DNA of 64,000 nt, taken from the NCBI GenBank assembly GCA_001949185.1, contig BDGG01000001.1, positions 1,422,263-1,486,262 of the forward strand, in the 5' to 3' direction. A program made the translations under genes and the position numbers. Positions 1 through 11,933 of this stretch are shown piece after piece. Position 1 is the first letter of the stretch; each line of letters opens with the position of its first letter. Origin of the DNA: Ramazzottius varieornatus. Taxonomy: Eukaryota; Tardigrada; Eutardigrada; Parachela; Ramazzottiidae. The notes under the pieces are model-generated. The model was not told where the DNA came from. It searched no databases and saw only the letters and a program-made list of their open reading frames with translations.

Positions 1-1
1 T

Positions 2-766
2 TATGGCGGGAAATGCGCTAAAGGCTATGGAGGAAAAGGAGGCCGTGGTAGCGCTGGGCGGGGGAAGGACGGTATGGGCCACCCCGGTACTATGGTAGGC
101 TGCAAAAGGGCTGCCGGAAACAGAGATGCCACCGGGAACCCAGGTGAAACGGTGGACAAGACGGTGGATATGCAGCTTAACGCTCGTTTGGAACCAGGTG
201 GTGGAATAGCGGACCTCGGCAATGTTACACTGCCCGCCATCACTAATCAAACCTTCAAAAGTGCGCCGAAAGCAGTAAGTCAACAGCCGGATGACTCGTC
301 AATCAACACAGAAGACGGCAACCAAAAGAACGTAGCAGGAAACACGCAGAGCGAAGGGAATGTAACCTCCACAGAGAGTCAGAAGACGGCCAAACAAAAT
401 GTTGATGTTTCTCTACAAAATAAGACTGAGGAGAGGAATGAAAGACAAAAGTTTCTTTCCACGTTGGACGAACATTCGCTCGGAACATTGCCAGAACCAG
501 CAAAGCAACAAGAAGAAACCAGCGTTTCCCTGCTACCTATGACGACAACTCCAAGTAATTTAACAGTCGAAGCCAAACTGGGAGTCGATGGTACTTCGGC
601 TCTCACCACAAGCACGAAGGACAGACACGAAATTTTCACGACTATAAGTGGGGATGGGGAAGTTAAGATTAGTGATGAGTCCCAAAAAGTTCAGTCAGCT
701 ACTCCCAATACTGAAACCAGCACCGCCGTCGCAGTTACCACAAGCGTTACCACCAAGACAGTATAA
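2..766 (+). CDS. 3' end of a Gly-rich / Thr-rich protein (partial)
   Basis: One reading frame is open from base 2 to a TAA at 764-766 (about 254 residues), so the gene starts outside the window. The first 25 or so residues are rich in Gly, Lys and Tyr (YGGK and GYGGKGG runs). The rest is low-complexity, rich in Ser, Thr, Gln and Asn with scattered NxT/S sites and almost no hydrophobic residues. It ends in a Val/Thr-rich tail. I recognise no domain. The composition resembles extracellular matrix, cuticle or mucin-like proteins, but that is inference. Without the upstream exons neither a signal peptide nor the true start can be judged. The internal ATG at 74 is not a convincing start because the frame stays open upstream with the same composition. 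Confidence 0.5.
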   Translation, partial: YGGKCAKGYGGKGGRGSAGRGKDGMGHPGTMVGCKRAAGNRDATGNPGETVDKTVDMQLNARLEPGGGIADLGNVTLPAITNQTFKSAPKAVSQQPDDSSINTEDGNQKNVAGNTQSEGNVTSTESQKTAKQNVDVSLQNKTEERNERQKFLSTLDEHSLGTLPEPAKQQEETSVSLLPMTTTPSNLTVEAKLGVDGTSALTTSTKDRHEIFTTISGDGEVKISDESQKVQSATPNTETSTAVAVTTSVTTKTV

Positions 767-1070
767 GGCTTTGGTGCTGGTGTGGACGTGGCTTGGCCAT
801 TCTTTTGTTTCTGTTTCATGATTTTGAATGTTTCGTTTGAGATTCGAGCTCCAACCGGTCCAAAGGACTATCTTCCGTGGAAACGACTGCCTTGTTATTG
901 AATTGTGTGGACAAGTCGGACTAAAAGCCGAGAGACTAACTGACGAGAAAACAACTTCTGTACATGAGGACAAAATACTCCACGACACGTATCAGTGAAA
1001 CTGCCGGCAAAACGTCAACGGAACCGGTGTGAAGGTTGAACACTAAGTAGGGCGATTACATTTGGCGTTT
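767..1070. other. intergenic, convergent 3' ends
   Basis: This about 300-base gap lies between the stop of the plus-strand Gly/Thr-rich gene and the stop of the minus-strand PAN-ZP gene. I see no further coding signal or repeat in it. Confidence 0.5.
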
Positions 1071-3062
1071 TCAATGACCAAAAAGCGAAGGATGTATGAA
1101 TTCTTTAGAACCTGAGATCGACGATAACGAAGCAGCGTAGAAAGATTTCTGCCGGTTTCGACGGTAGGTTACAACCATGTAGATGATCATGGCCAAGAGA
1201 ACAATGAAAAAGCAAGCGGAAACGATGGCTAGGATGATGGCGATCAGCTGGTAGGAAGACTCACAGGGCGTCACATATGTTGGGTGATAGAGTACCGATG
1301 CGTCTGCAAGCAATAACGAACTTCGGTGGGCAACGCAATGGTTAGCATGCGTAGGCTTTGGCTTACTCTGAGAGGTACCGCGAGCTCGAAGAGACTTTCC
1401 GGTGATGAGCTTTTCCGGTTCTTCGTCAAGAATAACCAGGGTGTTCCCGATGCTTTGGCTCGGTACGGAAGCCGTAATCTGTGTGGCTTCTCGCTTACGT
1501 TTTCCGTAGGACTTCACACCCGAACAGTCAACCTACGAAAAGGGAAATTCGTGGCACAAATTCTTTTCAGTGGGTGAATAGCTGCCTGGCTCTTACCGGT
1601 ATGCACGAATCGACACAGTAATCAATCGTGCATTGATAAAAAACTTGGAACGACTTCCTAAATCGAAATGCCAGAAATTGGGTCTCCAAAGCGGAGCCGT
1701 TCTTTTGAAGTTGGGGAAAGACTTCCGGGTGGATGGGACAGCCTTTACCGTCGATCAAGTCGAGAGACTCGGACGGGTTTTCGCCTTGAGCCTTGCAGTT
1801 CCTTGCAAAGATACCGTAGGGACCTGTAAACGATATGACATTATATGATCGGTGGTTCTCGACGAATATTCAGATGACTACGGTGAATAATAAGCAATAC
1901 TATACAAACGATGAATATGAAAGTATCTCACTTGCGCGGCTGAGTTCGACGCGGAAGACCATATTGTCGCCGACACGTGCCACGTTGACATCATTGGCAT
2001 CCAAGTTGATCAGCCGGATGACCGGATCGGGTCGTGGAACCTTCAAGTTCATTTCCAATGGAGTAATTTGGTCAATCTCCATCGGCTTGTGGCTGATTTC
2101 CAGATCGCTTAAGTCGTATTGACAACTGATTTTAAAACGACGATCCCTTCTCGTTACCTAAACGATTACCAAAATCCATTAAGGCTTGCAGTATTCACCC
2201 AAAGTAAGAAAACGTTGTAGAAAAAAGGGACGAGACTCTTTTGGCCATCGCACACTTACAATCAGGTCATCCCACTGGATGATAATCACGTTCTCGTATA
2301 ATCCGTTGCCCTGTGAAATATGAATATTTGCTAGGCAAATTTACAAGCTGAAGTAAGGTGGACACTGAAATAAGAATTTTGGATGGTGTACAGAGTCGCA
2401 AGCTTACGATGTATTTGGTTCCACAGGCTCCTTGCAAGGGAATTTCCAACGAGAAGTTTCGCTGCTTAGACAAGTCAAGCTGGCAAGTCTTATCGAAAAC
2501 GCCTTCCGGGTATACCAAGCCAGAGAATGGCTCGGTTGATTGACCTTGAACGACAATACGATCCGGTCCGCATTCGAAAGCCACTAAGGAAACAAACACC
2601 TAGGATAATAAATCATTCACAGCGCAGAATTCAATGTGGATGTGACGACTAACATTCCATACATCCTTCCCGAGATTTCTCGTAATAATTAAAGTTTTGT
2701 ATCAGTCCATTGTCATCGAAGAGTGCCGGTTGAGTCCTGCGGTTGTAGACCGAGAGCAAACACTCAGTGTTGCCCGCCGATGTAATTCCAAAACTGAAGG
2801 ACTGACAAGATCCGGCTGCAATACACTTATCCTGACAGTCAAGATCCGACACATTGGCGAAACTCTGGAAGGCGAAGGTGGCTTTAATTCGACCCAGGAG
2901 CCGGGTGAAGCTGACGCATTCGTCAGCTGATGGATCCGATAGTTCGTGTGTTAGAGGAGTGCCTGTTTGGTTTGTAATGGTGTCGGCTTCGGCAAGAAAG
3001 ATGAGGCAGAGAGTCGGAAGGAGAACGGCATACTCCACGTCCAGAAGCCTGCGCTTCAGCAT
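1071..3062 (-). CDS. PAN/Apple + zona pellucida (ZP) domain single-pass membrane protein
   Basis: Six exons join in phase: 3062-2663, 2583-2408, 2310-2260, 2157-1932, 1823-1597, 1532-1071 (514 codons with stop). The chosen start, MLKRRLLD at 3062, gives a signal peptide (hydrophobic run ending LIFLAEA). An ATG upstream in frame (3251) lacks one. Exon 1 carries a PAN/Apple domain (about residues 45-133, six Cys, central CIAAGSCQSF). Exons 2-5 carry a ZP domain: N-half starts AFECGPDRIVVQG, then KISCQYD, FARNC, DGKGCPIHPE and YQCTIDYC, the canonical ZP-C pattern. Exon 6 begins VDCSGVKSYGKRKRE, with KRKR as a likely furin site, followed by a stalk, one TM helix (about 24 residues) and a short basic cytoplasmic tail. 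PAN+ZP+TM proteins build apical and cuticular matrix in ecdysozoans (NompA/NOAH-like). Here there is one PAN domain rather than several. A 63-nt stretch in exon 6 could be an extra in-frame intron. Confidence 0.88.
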
Positions 3063-4871
3063 TCTCAAGTTCTCCGGATGTTCCGTAAAAAATCTGGGTC
3101 GAGTTGAATGCTGGCAAAGGCGGATGTTATCGACGACCGGTGAGAGTTGTTCTCCGTAGCGGTGCCGGAAGCTTGGTGGTAAAAGCCGACGTCCAACTTC
3201 GACCTTGCAATAGTGAAAAGATGCGCAGTGACCAAGGGTGAATGTCTGCACTAAAAATGGCCGATGGGGATTTTTGTCAGCTGCAAAAACTAGAAGCTAA
3301 AAGATGAGCTCGAGACCCTGAAGATGCAGCAGAGCTAACTGGCCTATTGTACGCAGCTGCTATGATGAGAACGCGGAGAAGAATGTGCCATTACGGAAGT
3401 GCTACCCTATATCATTGTACTGCTTTTTCATCCGCTTCTTTTGTCCGTATTTTAGCGTACATTCTGAGCGATCAACCTTTTTCGGAACACTTTGTAGCCC
3501 TTGAAAATATTCAAACATATCCTTGAGCTCGGTATTGTGAGCAAGGTAGCATATTACCATCATCACGTCACGCTTTGCATACTTGGCATACTCAGACATT
3601 ATCTTCCGCATACATCAACTCATCGTCCAAAAGCTAAACTTGAAAAATTTCAGCGATAACCATCTGCACCCAAAAGAGCGAACCGTGCAATCCGATCCGT
3701 TACCTTTCATTTTGTTTTTTTTTCAGGGTGAAACTTACCCTGACGTTTGCCTATTCTCGACGATCTTTGATACGCCACTCTTCGGGGAACTGAATCAGAT
3801 CTCCATCTGAAGTGGCGAAGATTCTCATTGTTGCTGGCTGAAAGTGTGCGCCACTTGGGAAAGCGGTCAAGTTCAGTTCATTTCCCGACGTCTCACACTG
3901 TACTTAGCTTGTTGCATGGGCTTTTTGTATAGGTGTATAGGATGTTCAGAAGTCTATACACCTATGCAGAATTATATAGCCTTTTTTTAATGGGGAGTGT
4001 GCTGGAAAATATGCATGTTTTCTCCACAGTGGCAAGATAGATATCAATGGGCTTGTGAATGACCGGTGGACATTGCGTGCCGCTCACACTGAGTGGTGCC
4101 TGCTTTCCATCTCGTATCCACCGGATCTCGATGACTGCAATGAAAAGGTACAAGAATGCCCTGTCATAACGGGCCATATGATTAATATGCGACACATGAC
4201 ACCCGCTTGTATTCAACTTGTCCATAACACCTCTAATCAGCCCGTCTCCGAGTTTACCGACAGACGCAAAACGAATACCGGTTTAATGGACAGAGTGTAA
4301 CGGAGAGAAAGCGACAGTAGAATCACATTAGTATGCCATCGTTAAAGATATCATAAGTCAAGGCCGCTAGCGTTCGATGCGCTCAATAAATTTATCTGAA
4401 GCTCGAATGTACTGTATAAGTTTGTGTCAAATATAGCCTTCTGATACTCTGAGCCACACTATCTGGAACTTTCACTTCAACCAAGAAGGTATCATTTTTT
4501 TGCGTTGTGGACAAAAGAGGCTGAACAGGATCGTTATTCCAAGCAGTACAAACTTTCAGCTAACCACAATAGATACGTGCGCCACTTGAGATGGTTCAAG
4601 ACAATATGGCCCAAGTCCCATGTTTCAGCCTCCGACTGTATGTCAGTGAAAACCTTTCTCACGCAGCCACACTTGGACAACCACAACACAAACAATAGAA
4701 ATGAGCGAAAAAGCAACCAAATTTGTGCCTTGTCAGTTTGAACTAATCGGTGAGTCCGAGACGAACTCCTAGAAAGCAGAAAACAATTTCGGAAGACAAA
4801 CGGGAGATAGGTCGTAGAAAAGGCATAACGAGTATTGCGACTTGAACATCAAGGAGCTTATCGAAGTTAAC
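3063..4871. other. intergenic with two copies of a short palindromic repeat
   Basis: I find no gene. Short open frames such as 3402-3611 (-) and 3962-4225 (-) lack recognisable domains and splice partners. The stretch holds two copies of the GTGGCGCACG/CGTGCGCCAC palindrome family described separately: 3810-3856 and, more decayed, 4542-4587. Confidence 0.5.
3810..3856. repeat. short palindromic repeat family, copy 1
   Basis: AAGTGGCGAAG ... GTGTGCGCCACTT around a loop containing TTGCTGGCTG. Intergenic. This belongs to the family with consensus arms AAGTGGCGCACGCTTTC / GAAACGTGCGCCACTTGGGA. Confidence 0.7.
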
Positions 4872-7800
4872 TTAAAGTTGAGCAAGTAATTCAACAGTGG
4901 TTCCGTTCACGATCTTGGGGTGCATCTGTACCCTGGTAGAGTTCGATCTCGTGGCAGCGCCACCTGTCGAGGGAGCCACATAGTTGTCGTTGAAGATGGC
5001 GTTCACGTGTCCACTTTGCGCGTTCCTCCTTGGAGCAGTCGGCGGACAGTTCACTGTGGCCGCCTGTCCAAGTCGCAATGCTGGGCGAAGGCGATAGCTT
5101 GGCGGCTCGGGTTGAGCAGGAACGATATCGGGCAGTGGATGTGAAAGCGGAAGAGAAGCTTGATGCAGTGTGGGAAGTTGGTCCAGAGGCTGGCCTGCAC
5201 TCTCGGGTGGAGGGTGAATTGCCGGAAGGACACGTGCCATCACTGCGCGGTATTGTGGTGGGGGTGTCCGGTTGATGTCAGCAAACGATGGCTGATTGCG
5301 GTTAAATGCTGCTTGCATTTGCCTGAAAAGAAGCATTCATTACTGCCATTCATGTGAGCATTTTCGAAAGGAGATACGTACCGGTAGTCAGCCATGGTAG
5401 CGTGGTAAGACGGCGGCGGTGGCCGGATATGGAAGCTGCTGGAAGAGAGATCATAGTACGGTGCGGCGGGACACTGGTTGCGCCCGAAGGATGTGCGGAG
5501 AAGGCCGTGGAAGCTTGAGCCGGTATGGGTATGACCGTGGGAAGGACGGAAAGACTGTAGAGCAGGAGAGGTGGCGCGGCTGGGCACGAACCCCAGCATG
5601 TGGCGTAGTGATGGTGCCGAACCTTGCTTCGCTGTCAACCGCCAGGCGACGCCACTGACTGCCAGTAAGATAATGCCAACACCTGAAAAAAACATTGCTG
5701 TGTTGCGCGTACACAATAAACGCAGAAAAATTCAAATCAAGTTCTTCGTTCTCGATCTTGCCAATGACGGTATGACACCAGTGAAAATATAGATTAAGTT
5801 ACCACTCTCGTTCACTTTCCCACTGTAGCTAGGGCTTGCTCCGCCCAATTCGTCACGTGTGACTACAATGTGATTCCCGGAGCTCCCCTTTATTTAAGTT
5901 GTTTTCGAAAAATAGCGTTTTCGGATTTACGGTTAGCTAGTTATTGTAAAGCATGGTGGCTGCCCAACTTGCCAAAGTTGTGGTCAGCTGCTCCGCTGGT
6001 GAGTGACGTTGAGGCTCATTTTAGCTACAGTCGGACTTTCAACCGGCGGTTACACGTTGATCTCTGTAACGTTGGAAATCGTCTAAGAGCACGGGCTGGT
6101 TTACTCTGGATTTTCTCTCCGGGGAAATGACTGTATTTTACGCCAAACAACTACATGAAAACGTAAAACTGACTGACTCGTGGAGTATCAGTTGCCGCTT
6201 GTTCGCCATTAAGAAGGGAATCAAAATAAACTGTCCTTTATTTGCGTCAATCTTGCGCAACGAGGTAAAGTGCCCCTTGTAAGACTCGTTGGCTTTTGCG
6301 GAGTGCGTTATTTGTGGTGAGCACAGTTAGCCATGAAATATGTAACGAACACCAGGTGTTTGATTGCCGCTCCGTTTATTGTAATGTAGATTGGGTAATC
6401 GGCGCTCGCATGAGCTTACCGAAAACAAGTAACACCATTATGGTGGGTGGGCCAGTTTTCACGTCTGCATCACCGTGATTCCATAGTAAGCGTGAAGATG
6501 CATTAGCGAAATTCAGCGGAAACAAGCATAACTGGTTTAAATTCATCACTTCCGCTTGTTTTTGAACATGGCTTTACAGTAAAACTTCGTCCGGTCGACA
6601 GCCCAGTAACTTTGCTTGCGATTTTCAGTCAGCTGAGAATCTAAGACATGGACCTGCGAGCACTTGAAAATGCGAGATTCTTGGAAATTTGAATAGAGTT
6701 TTAGAGTTCGTCTGATTTTTTGGCAGATCAGGCGTTTGGAAAATGAGCTGAGGGCGAAAAACCCGATTGCCTTGAACCGATCGTTACGGCAAAGCGCTCC
6801 GCGATTAACAACTCTTTCTCACTTTGGTCTCGCATGATCGCTTCGATAACTTTATTCTGTCAAACAAAGGTCTTTTTGTAAAACCCAGAATAGTCGCCAG
6901 TTAAGTTACACATTCTTTACGATGTTTCGTTCGCGCGACCGTAATTAGGAGCGAACTAGTCGGCGTTCGTTGGTATCAACGTTCTTTTTCGCTTAATTTA
7001 TACACGTGTCTTCTCATGTTGCAAACTAGACGTCAAAAAGCTGCCGAACGGTAGATCAAAGACAAGACAAGGAAGGCTGACACTACCAACAAACAGACTG
7101 CTGTTCCGGAGTGTTCAGCTCAAGTTTCACGGTGTCCGTTCAATGTCGTCCCAGTGTAATCGGAAACTTTGGGTACACCTACGTATCTCCACCGCGAAAA
7201 ACGCAATTCCAAATGTTTTCAGTGAATGCACGTGTCTTCGTGTTGATCGTAAAATCAACAAGAAAACGAATGAGTTCTGTCTAACGGTAGCACTTTCGTT
7301 TTAGCAAAAACCTCTCGTTTGCGTAGAGTCGAATAAAAACTTGACTACTACTTGTAACTTTCGGAAGGTGCGAAACTTTTGATTGACTGATGAACAGTCT
7401 GCCCTCGTGCAAGATTGAAAGACTGTATCTTATGTCTAGAATTTTCCGACTAGGCTCGATATGAAAAACCTGAAAACGTTTCGCACATATCTTCCTGACG
7501 ACCAAACCTCAACCATAGTACGCCCTAATGGTCCACAATCAATCACATGCGAATCAATCACACACAGAAATCTGCCAGATATAATCCTATTGATTTTTGT
7601 GGATTCGAAACAAGCAGCAGGGCTTGACCCAGTGGTGGTTTCATATTTATCCAATATGACATCCTTGACGCAGCAGCTCTCAGGCCATAACGATGCTCCG
7701 GCGCAATAATACAGCCATGTGCTAGCGGTCAAGAGGTCTTGCAGCACGCTTCTTCACTCGCTACACACAATACCGCGCTCTGGCCTCCACTCCAGCCCTC

Positions 7801-8793
7801 CATGCCGGATTGCCATAATAACTTCATATCGATTAATGATACATTCATCTTCCTACACTTTTCTGATGCCATCTATCTCTGTGGGCAGCTCGAGGCAGTT
7901 TGTAATGGTCAGCGCAGATGCCGGAACCAATTCATCCCGTTCATTCTGCACATGTACGCAGGTCCACGACCCCTCACACTATCTAAACTGATGTCGTGAC
8001 ACACACCTGCAATACCACCAAGAAACAGTCGATTTCTCTACGGTATCAGTGATAGTACGCACGTCGTTGTCACAGCTTGGATGTTATGCCTGTGCGGAGA
8101 CACCAAACTGGGGGCCCATTGCAAACGAAAAATGACATTCCTCAATTTCATTGATTTTCCAGCTTTACAAGCACGTAAAAACAACAGCCCTGAATTGGCT
8201 AGATCGAGTTGTTATGTTTAGAGTTGCAAGTGTAAATTTGACTTACCAATTAAGAGAAGTGCAATAGTCAGACTATCATCCGCCGTGAACTCGTTGGCAC
8301 CCTTCAGACTGCCCAACACAATGCCCACCACCACGCAGCAAAGTGCAATAAAGCAAATCACAACGATGAACCAGCGGATATTGACCGTCGTCGGCCCACT
8401 CCCACACCAACGTTCCTCCCAATAGGGTCCACAACACCGCTTCTGGTTATCCTCGTCCATCGTACCCGCATAGGGTTCCACGCTAAACAACCGCGAACTT
8501 CCAGGACAAGTCCGCGTCGCCGTTTCCGTTGGTTGCAGCTGGAGATTCTGAGTAAAGAAGCGCATTCTGCGTCCTCGGATGAGAGTGTACGGCGGTGGAC
8601 GGTCATCCGGACAATTTATGCTGATAGCGGTGTTATCCGATGGGACTGACGAGCTTGGCTGATTGTCGTGATTTGTCCCGGCAGAAGGATGACCATTAAT
8701 GTCCGATACAGGATAAACATTCTTATCGGGCGAAGCCTTCCTATACATGTCGGGATTCGACGTCGTAGAGGACGATGGCATGTTTATCGGCAT
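4872..8793 (-). CDS. two-TM membrane protein with PPxY motifs (unrecognised family)
   Basis: Three exons join in phase: 8793-8247, 5682-5382, 5322-4872 (432 aa). ATG 8793 has an in-frame TAA four codons upstream. The N-terminal about 130 residues are polar with a PPPY motif (DDRPPPYTL), followed by a Cys-rich juxtamembrane piece (RCCGPYWEERWCGSG). TM1 is NIRWFIVVICFIALCCVVVG onward. A loop of about 14 residues leads to TM2, starting SLTIALLLIG at the end of exon 1 and completed by VGIILLAVSGVAW from exon 2. The long C-terminal tail has PPPPSY, PPPQY and PEPPSY. The PPxY/PPxxY motifs are classic WW-domain ligands of NEDD4-type ubiquitin ligases, so a regulated membrane adaptor is a reasonable inference. 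Both termini on the same side of the membrane is the simplest topology. The 2.56-kb intron is far longer than its neighbours. I cannot name a family. Confidence 0.8.
5683..8246 (-). other. 2.56-kb intron of the two-TM PY-motif gene
   Basis: The donor is GTAAGT (8246-8241) and the acceptor is a T-run followed by CAG (5683-5685 on the plus strand reads ctg). I see no nested gene in it. The open frames around 7461-7999 (+) have no recognisable domain or splice context. Confidence 0.7.
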
Positions 8794-11700
8794 GGGAGAA
8801 TGTTATGATATCACCAGACAAGGAAGCAGAGCAAGTTTGATGCCGATAAGGATATGTTAGGGGGATCAGGTCCGCTCTTGGTTATCATTTGAGGCGGAAG
8901 AGAGGGAAAGAGACGGCTTTAGCTTTCCAGTCTAAAGAAAAATAAATAAATAATTTACAACATTAGACGAAAGCAGCGCTCAAAGCCGGAATTTGATGTT
9001 GAAGAGCGTAAAAGAGGGCGTTGGTGTTTCCGCCTTGCTTTGGCTGTGAAGGATATCACCAGGAGGCCTAACTGAGTTGTTGAAGGACATCAACGCTTTT
9101 TTGATGGACAGTTTAAAAAAAGTGAGCTAGCACCAAAGCTTAACCAAGACGTTACGGACAGATGGAAAGCTGCGATCAGGCTCTGCTCGTAGAACGCCAC
9201 ATTATTTTGCGGCTAGACTCAAGCGCAAGCTGTTCAAGCTTAGCGAGCTGCTGTACCAGCAAGTCTTCAGTCGACGATTCGAAAGAGATGATTGCGTGCC
9301 TATGCGGCAATACCGAGTGATAGAGTGGAAGCTAACAACAAAAAAGCAGCCATGTGAGGAGTCATGCTCGAGATGCGCCAGACGCCATGTTCGACAGTTT
9401 CTCCTTGTTGTTATCGCCTCGTAATTTTGCTCGGGAAATAGTTGACCTCCTACATGGTTCCCGCGCAGATGGCAACTTCTGACCGGATGTCGTCTTCTTC
9501 TGGAGAGCTTAAACTGGAGTCGCTGGCTGCGCGCGGACCCTTAACCCCTCACGTCATTATGCACCCAGTCAAGGACAAGCAAAAAATTGTGATGACGAGG
9601 TACTTCGAGTTGATACGCTGCCAAAAAGAGCAAACGTTTTTACCTTCTGTATGCTTTTGATGTGCGCCTAACAAAAAAGGCTCGATTCGGTAAACATCAC
9701 GAAAAACTGGATAACGCCACGGCGTACTTTGCGTCTTTGTTTGGAAGTCTGCCGAGACTAAACAGCAAAAAGGATCTTAGCAAAACAGCAAAGGTACGCC
9801 GAACGGCTAGCCCAAGACAAATTTTGACTGTTAGCACGAAAAGCGTAAGACAATAGATACAGTAGCGAGCAGATCTCACTTACCGTCCAAGACAAAAGCA
9901 GCGGGCTTCAAGGAAGATAATGAACAGAAGATGACGACCTCCGTGTGGCTCAACTTCATGCTGTCAACAAGTAAGAAAAAGCAAACGTTCGAATGGACGT
10001 CTTCCCAAATAGAATGACGTAAATGTGCGTGGATAAGTTTGTCAGATGCCCAACGTGTGTAAAGCGTAACGGCATTGTAAACGGCCTGCAGCCAGCTGTG
10101 AAGACGTCAAAGCCTTCACAAGCCTTGTAAGCATTATGAAGTGGACTGGAGCGCATAGACCGCGTACAAAGAGAAAATGAACGCGCCAAAACGGTATTAC
10201 ACAGCAGAGCGCCTAATGCTACTGTAAACTCTAAACATGAAACCGCTGAGAAGTCTGCACTGAAATGAGAACCAGATTTGTTCGTATCGATGGACGCCAT
10301 GCATGGCGGTTGAGAATGGAAAGCCGCTCGATGGATAGATGGTCCAACCCGTCTCGACTTTGAAGGCCAGCTAACCGTCCACGCGATGATACACTTCACC
10401 AGTTTATAGCTGCTCGCTCAAACGTGAAAGTCGAGGACGCGCTGCACTGTGTTGTGGTGGATGAAGCCATAATGTCGATATAGCTGACCATCTGTCTTGC
10501 AGCTGGACAGTATTAAACTCCGCTTAATTCTCTGCCAGACGTATGATTATATCCCGAGCTTTACTATCGTCTCGCGTTACTCATCAAATAATCAGCCGGG
10601 ATCAATGTAAACTCATATTCAATGAAACTCAACCGAGCTAAGAAGAAAGTTCAGAGCGAACATAAATTACTCTGTAAAACGTAGATTATGGTCGAGTCCA
10701 GTACGGAATGTCCGATCTCAGTAATTTTGTTTATTTCTTGGTGGGTCGATGTACTCAGATTTGAAGTGACTTCAGAAAGGAAATGAGATGTTCTGAGGTG
10801 CGCAATGTCCTGTCTGCATCAGATAATGATATCATTCATATGAAGACAAACAGTTGGCCTTCGCCAGACGAGGTTGTAAAAGTGTTGTACCGAGTGTCCG
10901 TGGTAGGAGCCGAAGCGAGGCGGTAGAGACGGAGATGCTGACCAGCGCGTTGCTCGAAGATGAAGAGCACAGTGTAACCAATATTTGACTTGTGAAGATT
11001 CAATATTGTTCTTTTGTCTTTCAGTGAGGGTCAATCGTCACTACTCGGCAAAGTGTGCGATGTACATCCTAGGTCACAAGGAACTCGCACCATCACAAGC
11101 AAAGTTACAACTGGATCTCACATAGGCCTCAGGAACATTCCCCAGTATGTACTTTTTTCGGTCGCCGATATGCATATAATTGACGTCCCGATATCTGTGT
11201 ATTGGACAGCTTCCTTCTAATTTTTCCGGCTGAAAGCTAGTTAGCGTTGGCACGAACGAACAAAGTCGTTCGGTCAGCCAGCTTCTCACCGCGGTAACTT
11301 CCCACCGGCACTTAAATTTGCTCACGTGTTACGAAACGACAGGTAAAGAATTCTGATAGGTTCTACCTAGCTCAAGTTCAACCACAAAGTTCTTTCCGCT
11401 TCTGATGCTGCTTCTTTGTCATGGTAAGACCTCGCACTCCAACAATCTACAAGCGCGTACGTTCGCCAGAGATGCGGAAGCCGTGCACGTATGAAACGCA
11501 AGACCAGTACGAGCAGAAGCGTCGTAGTTTTAGGTGAGACAGGTGAAAGCTGGGTTGTGGTCGTGGAGAGCCAACCACCGATGCGACAGCCGCGCCACCT
11601 GCTTGAAACTTCTTCTCCGTGTCAACCCGCAAACCACCTGAGCCGTTCTGGTCTTCACGGAATATCAAAAGAGTCAAGTTAAAGACTGAAGACTGCCGTA

Positions 11701-11933
11701 AAATCAGAAACTGGTGTATGTTCCTATTTGGCAAACGCCGTGATGTTACCAGCAAGCATAACCTTACATGGAAGGGAAAAAAAACAGGAGGATATAAACC
11801 ATGAAAGGTCTTATTTCTTGCTACTGGACGCTCTGAAAATCGAAAACAGAACTCGTCACCATACTAGCAACTCGACGAAAAATCGGAGAAGGAAGAAAGA
11901 CAAAAAAAAACTGACAGAGAATTGTCAGACAAA
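8794..11933. other. 3.1-kb intergenic region, no gene recognised
   Basis: Only short open frames occur, for example 9442-9660 (+), 9662-9856 (+) and 9956-10399 (-). None shows a domain, signal peptide or credible splice partner. I see no clear repeat. Upstream regulatory sequence of the PY-motif gene must lie here but is not identifiable by eye. Confidence 0.5.
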
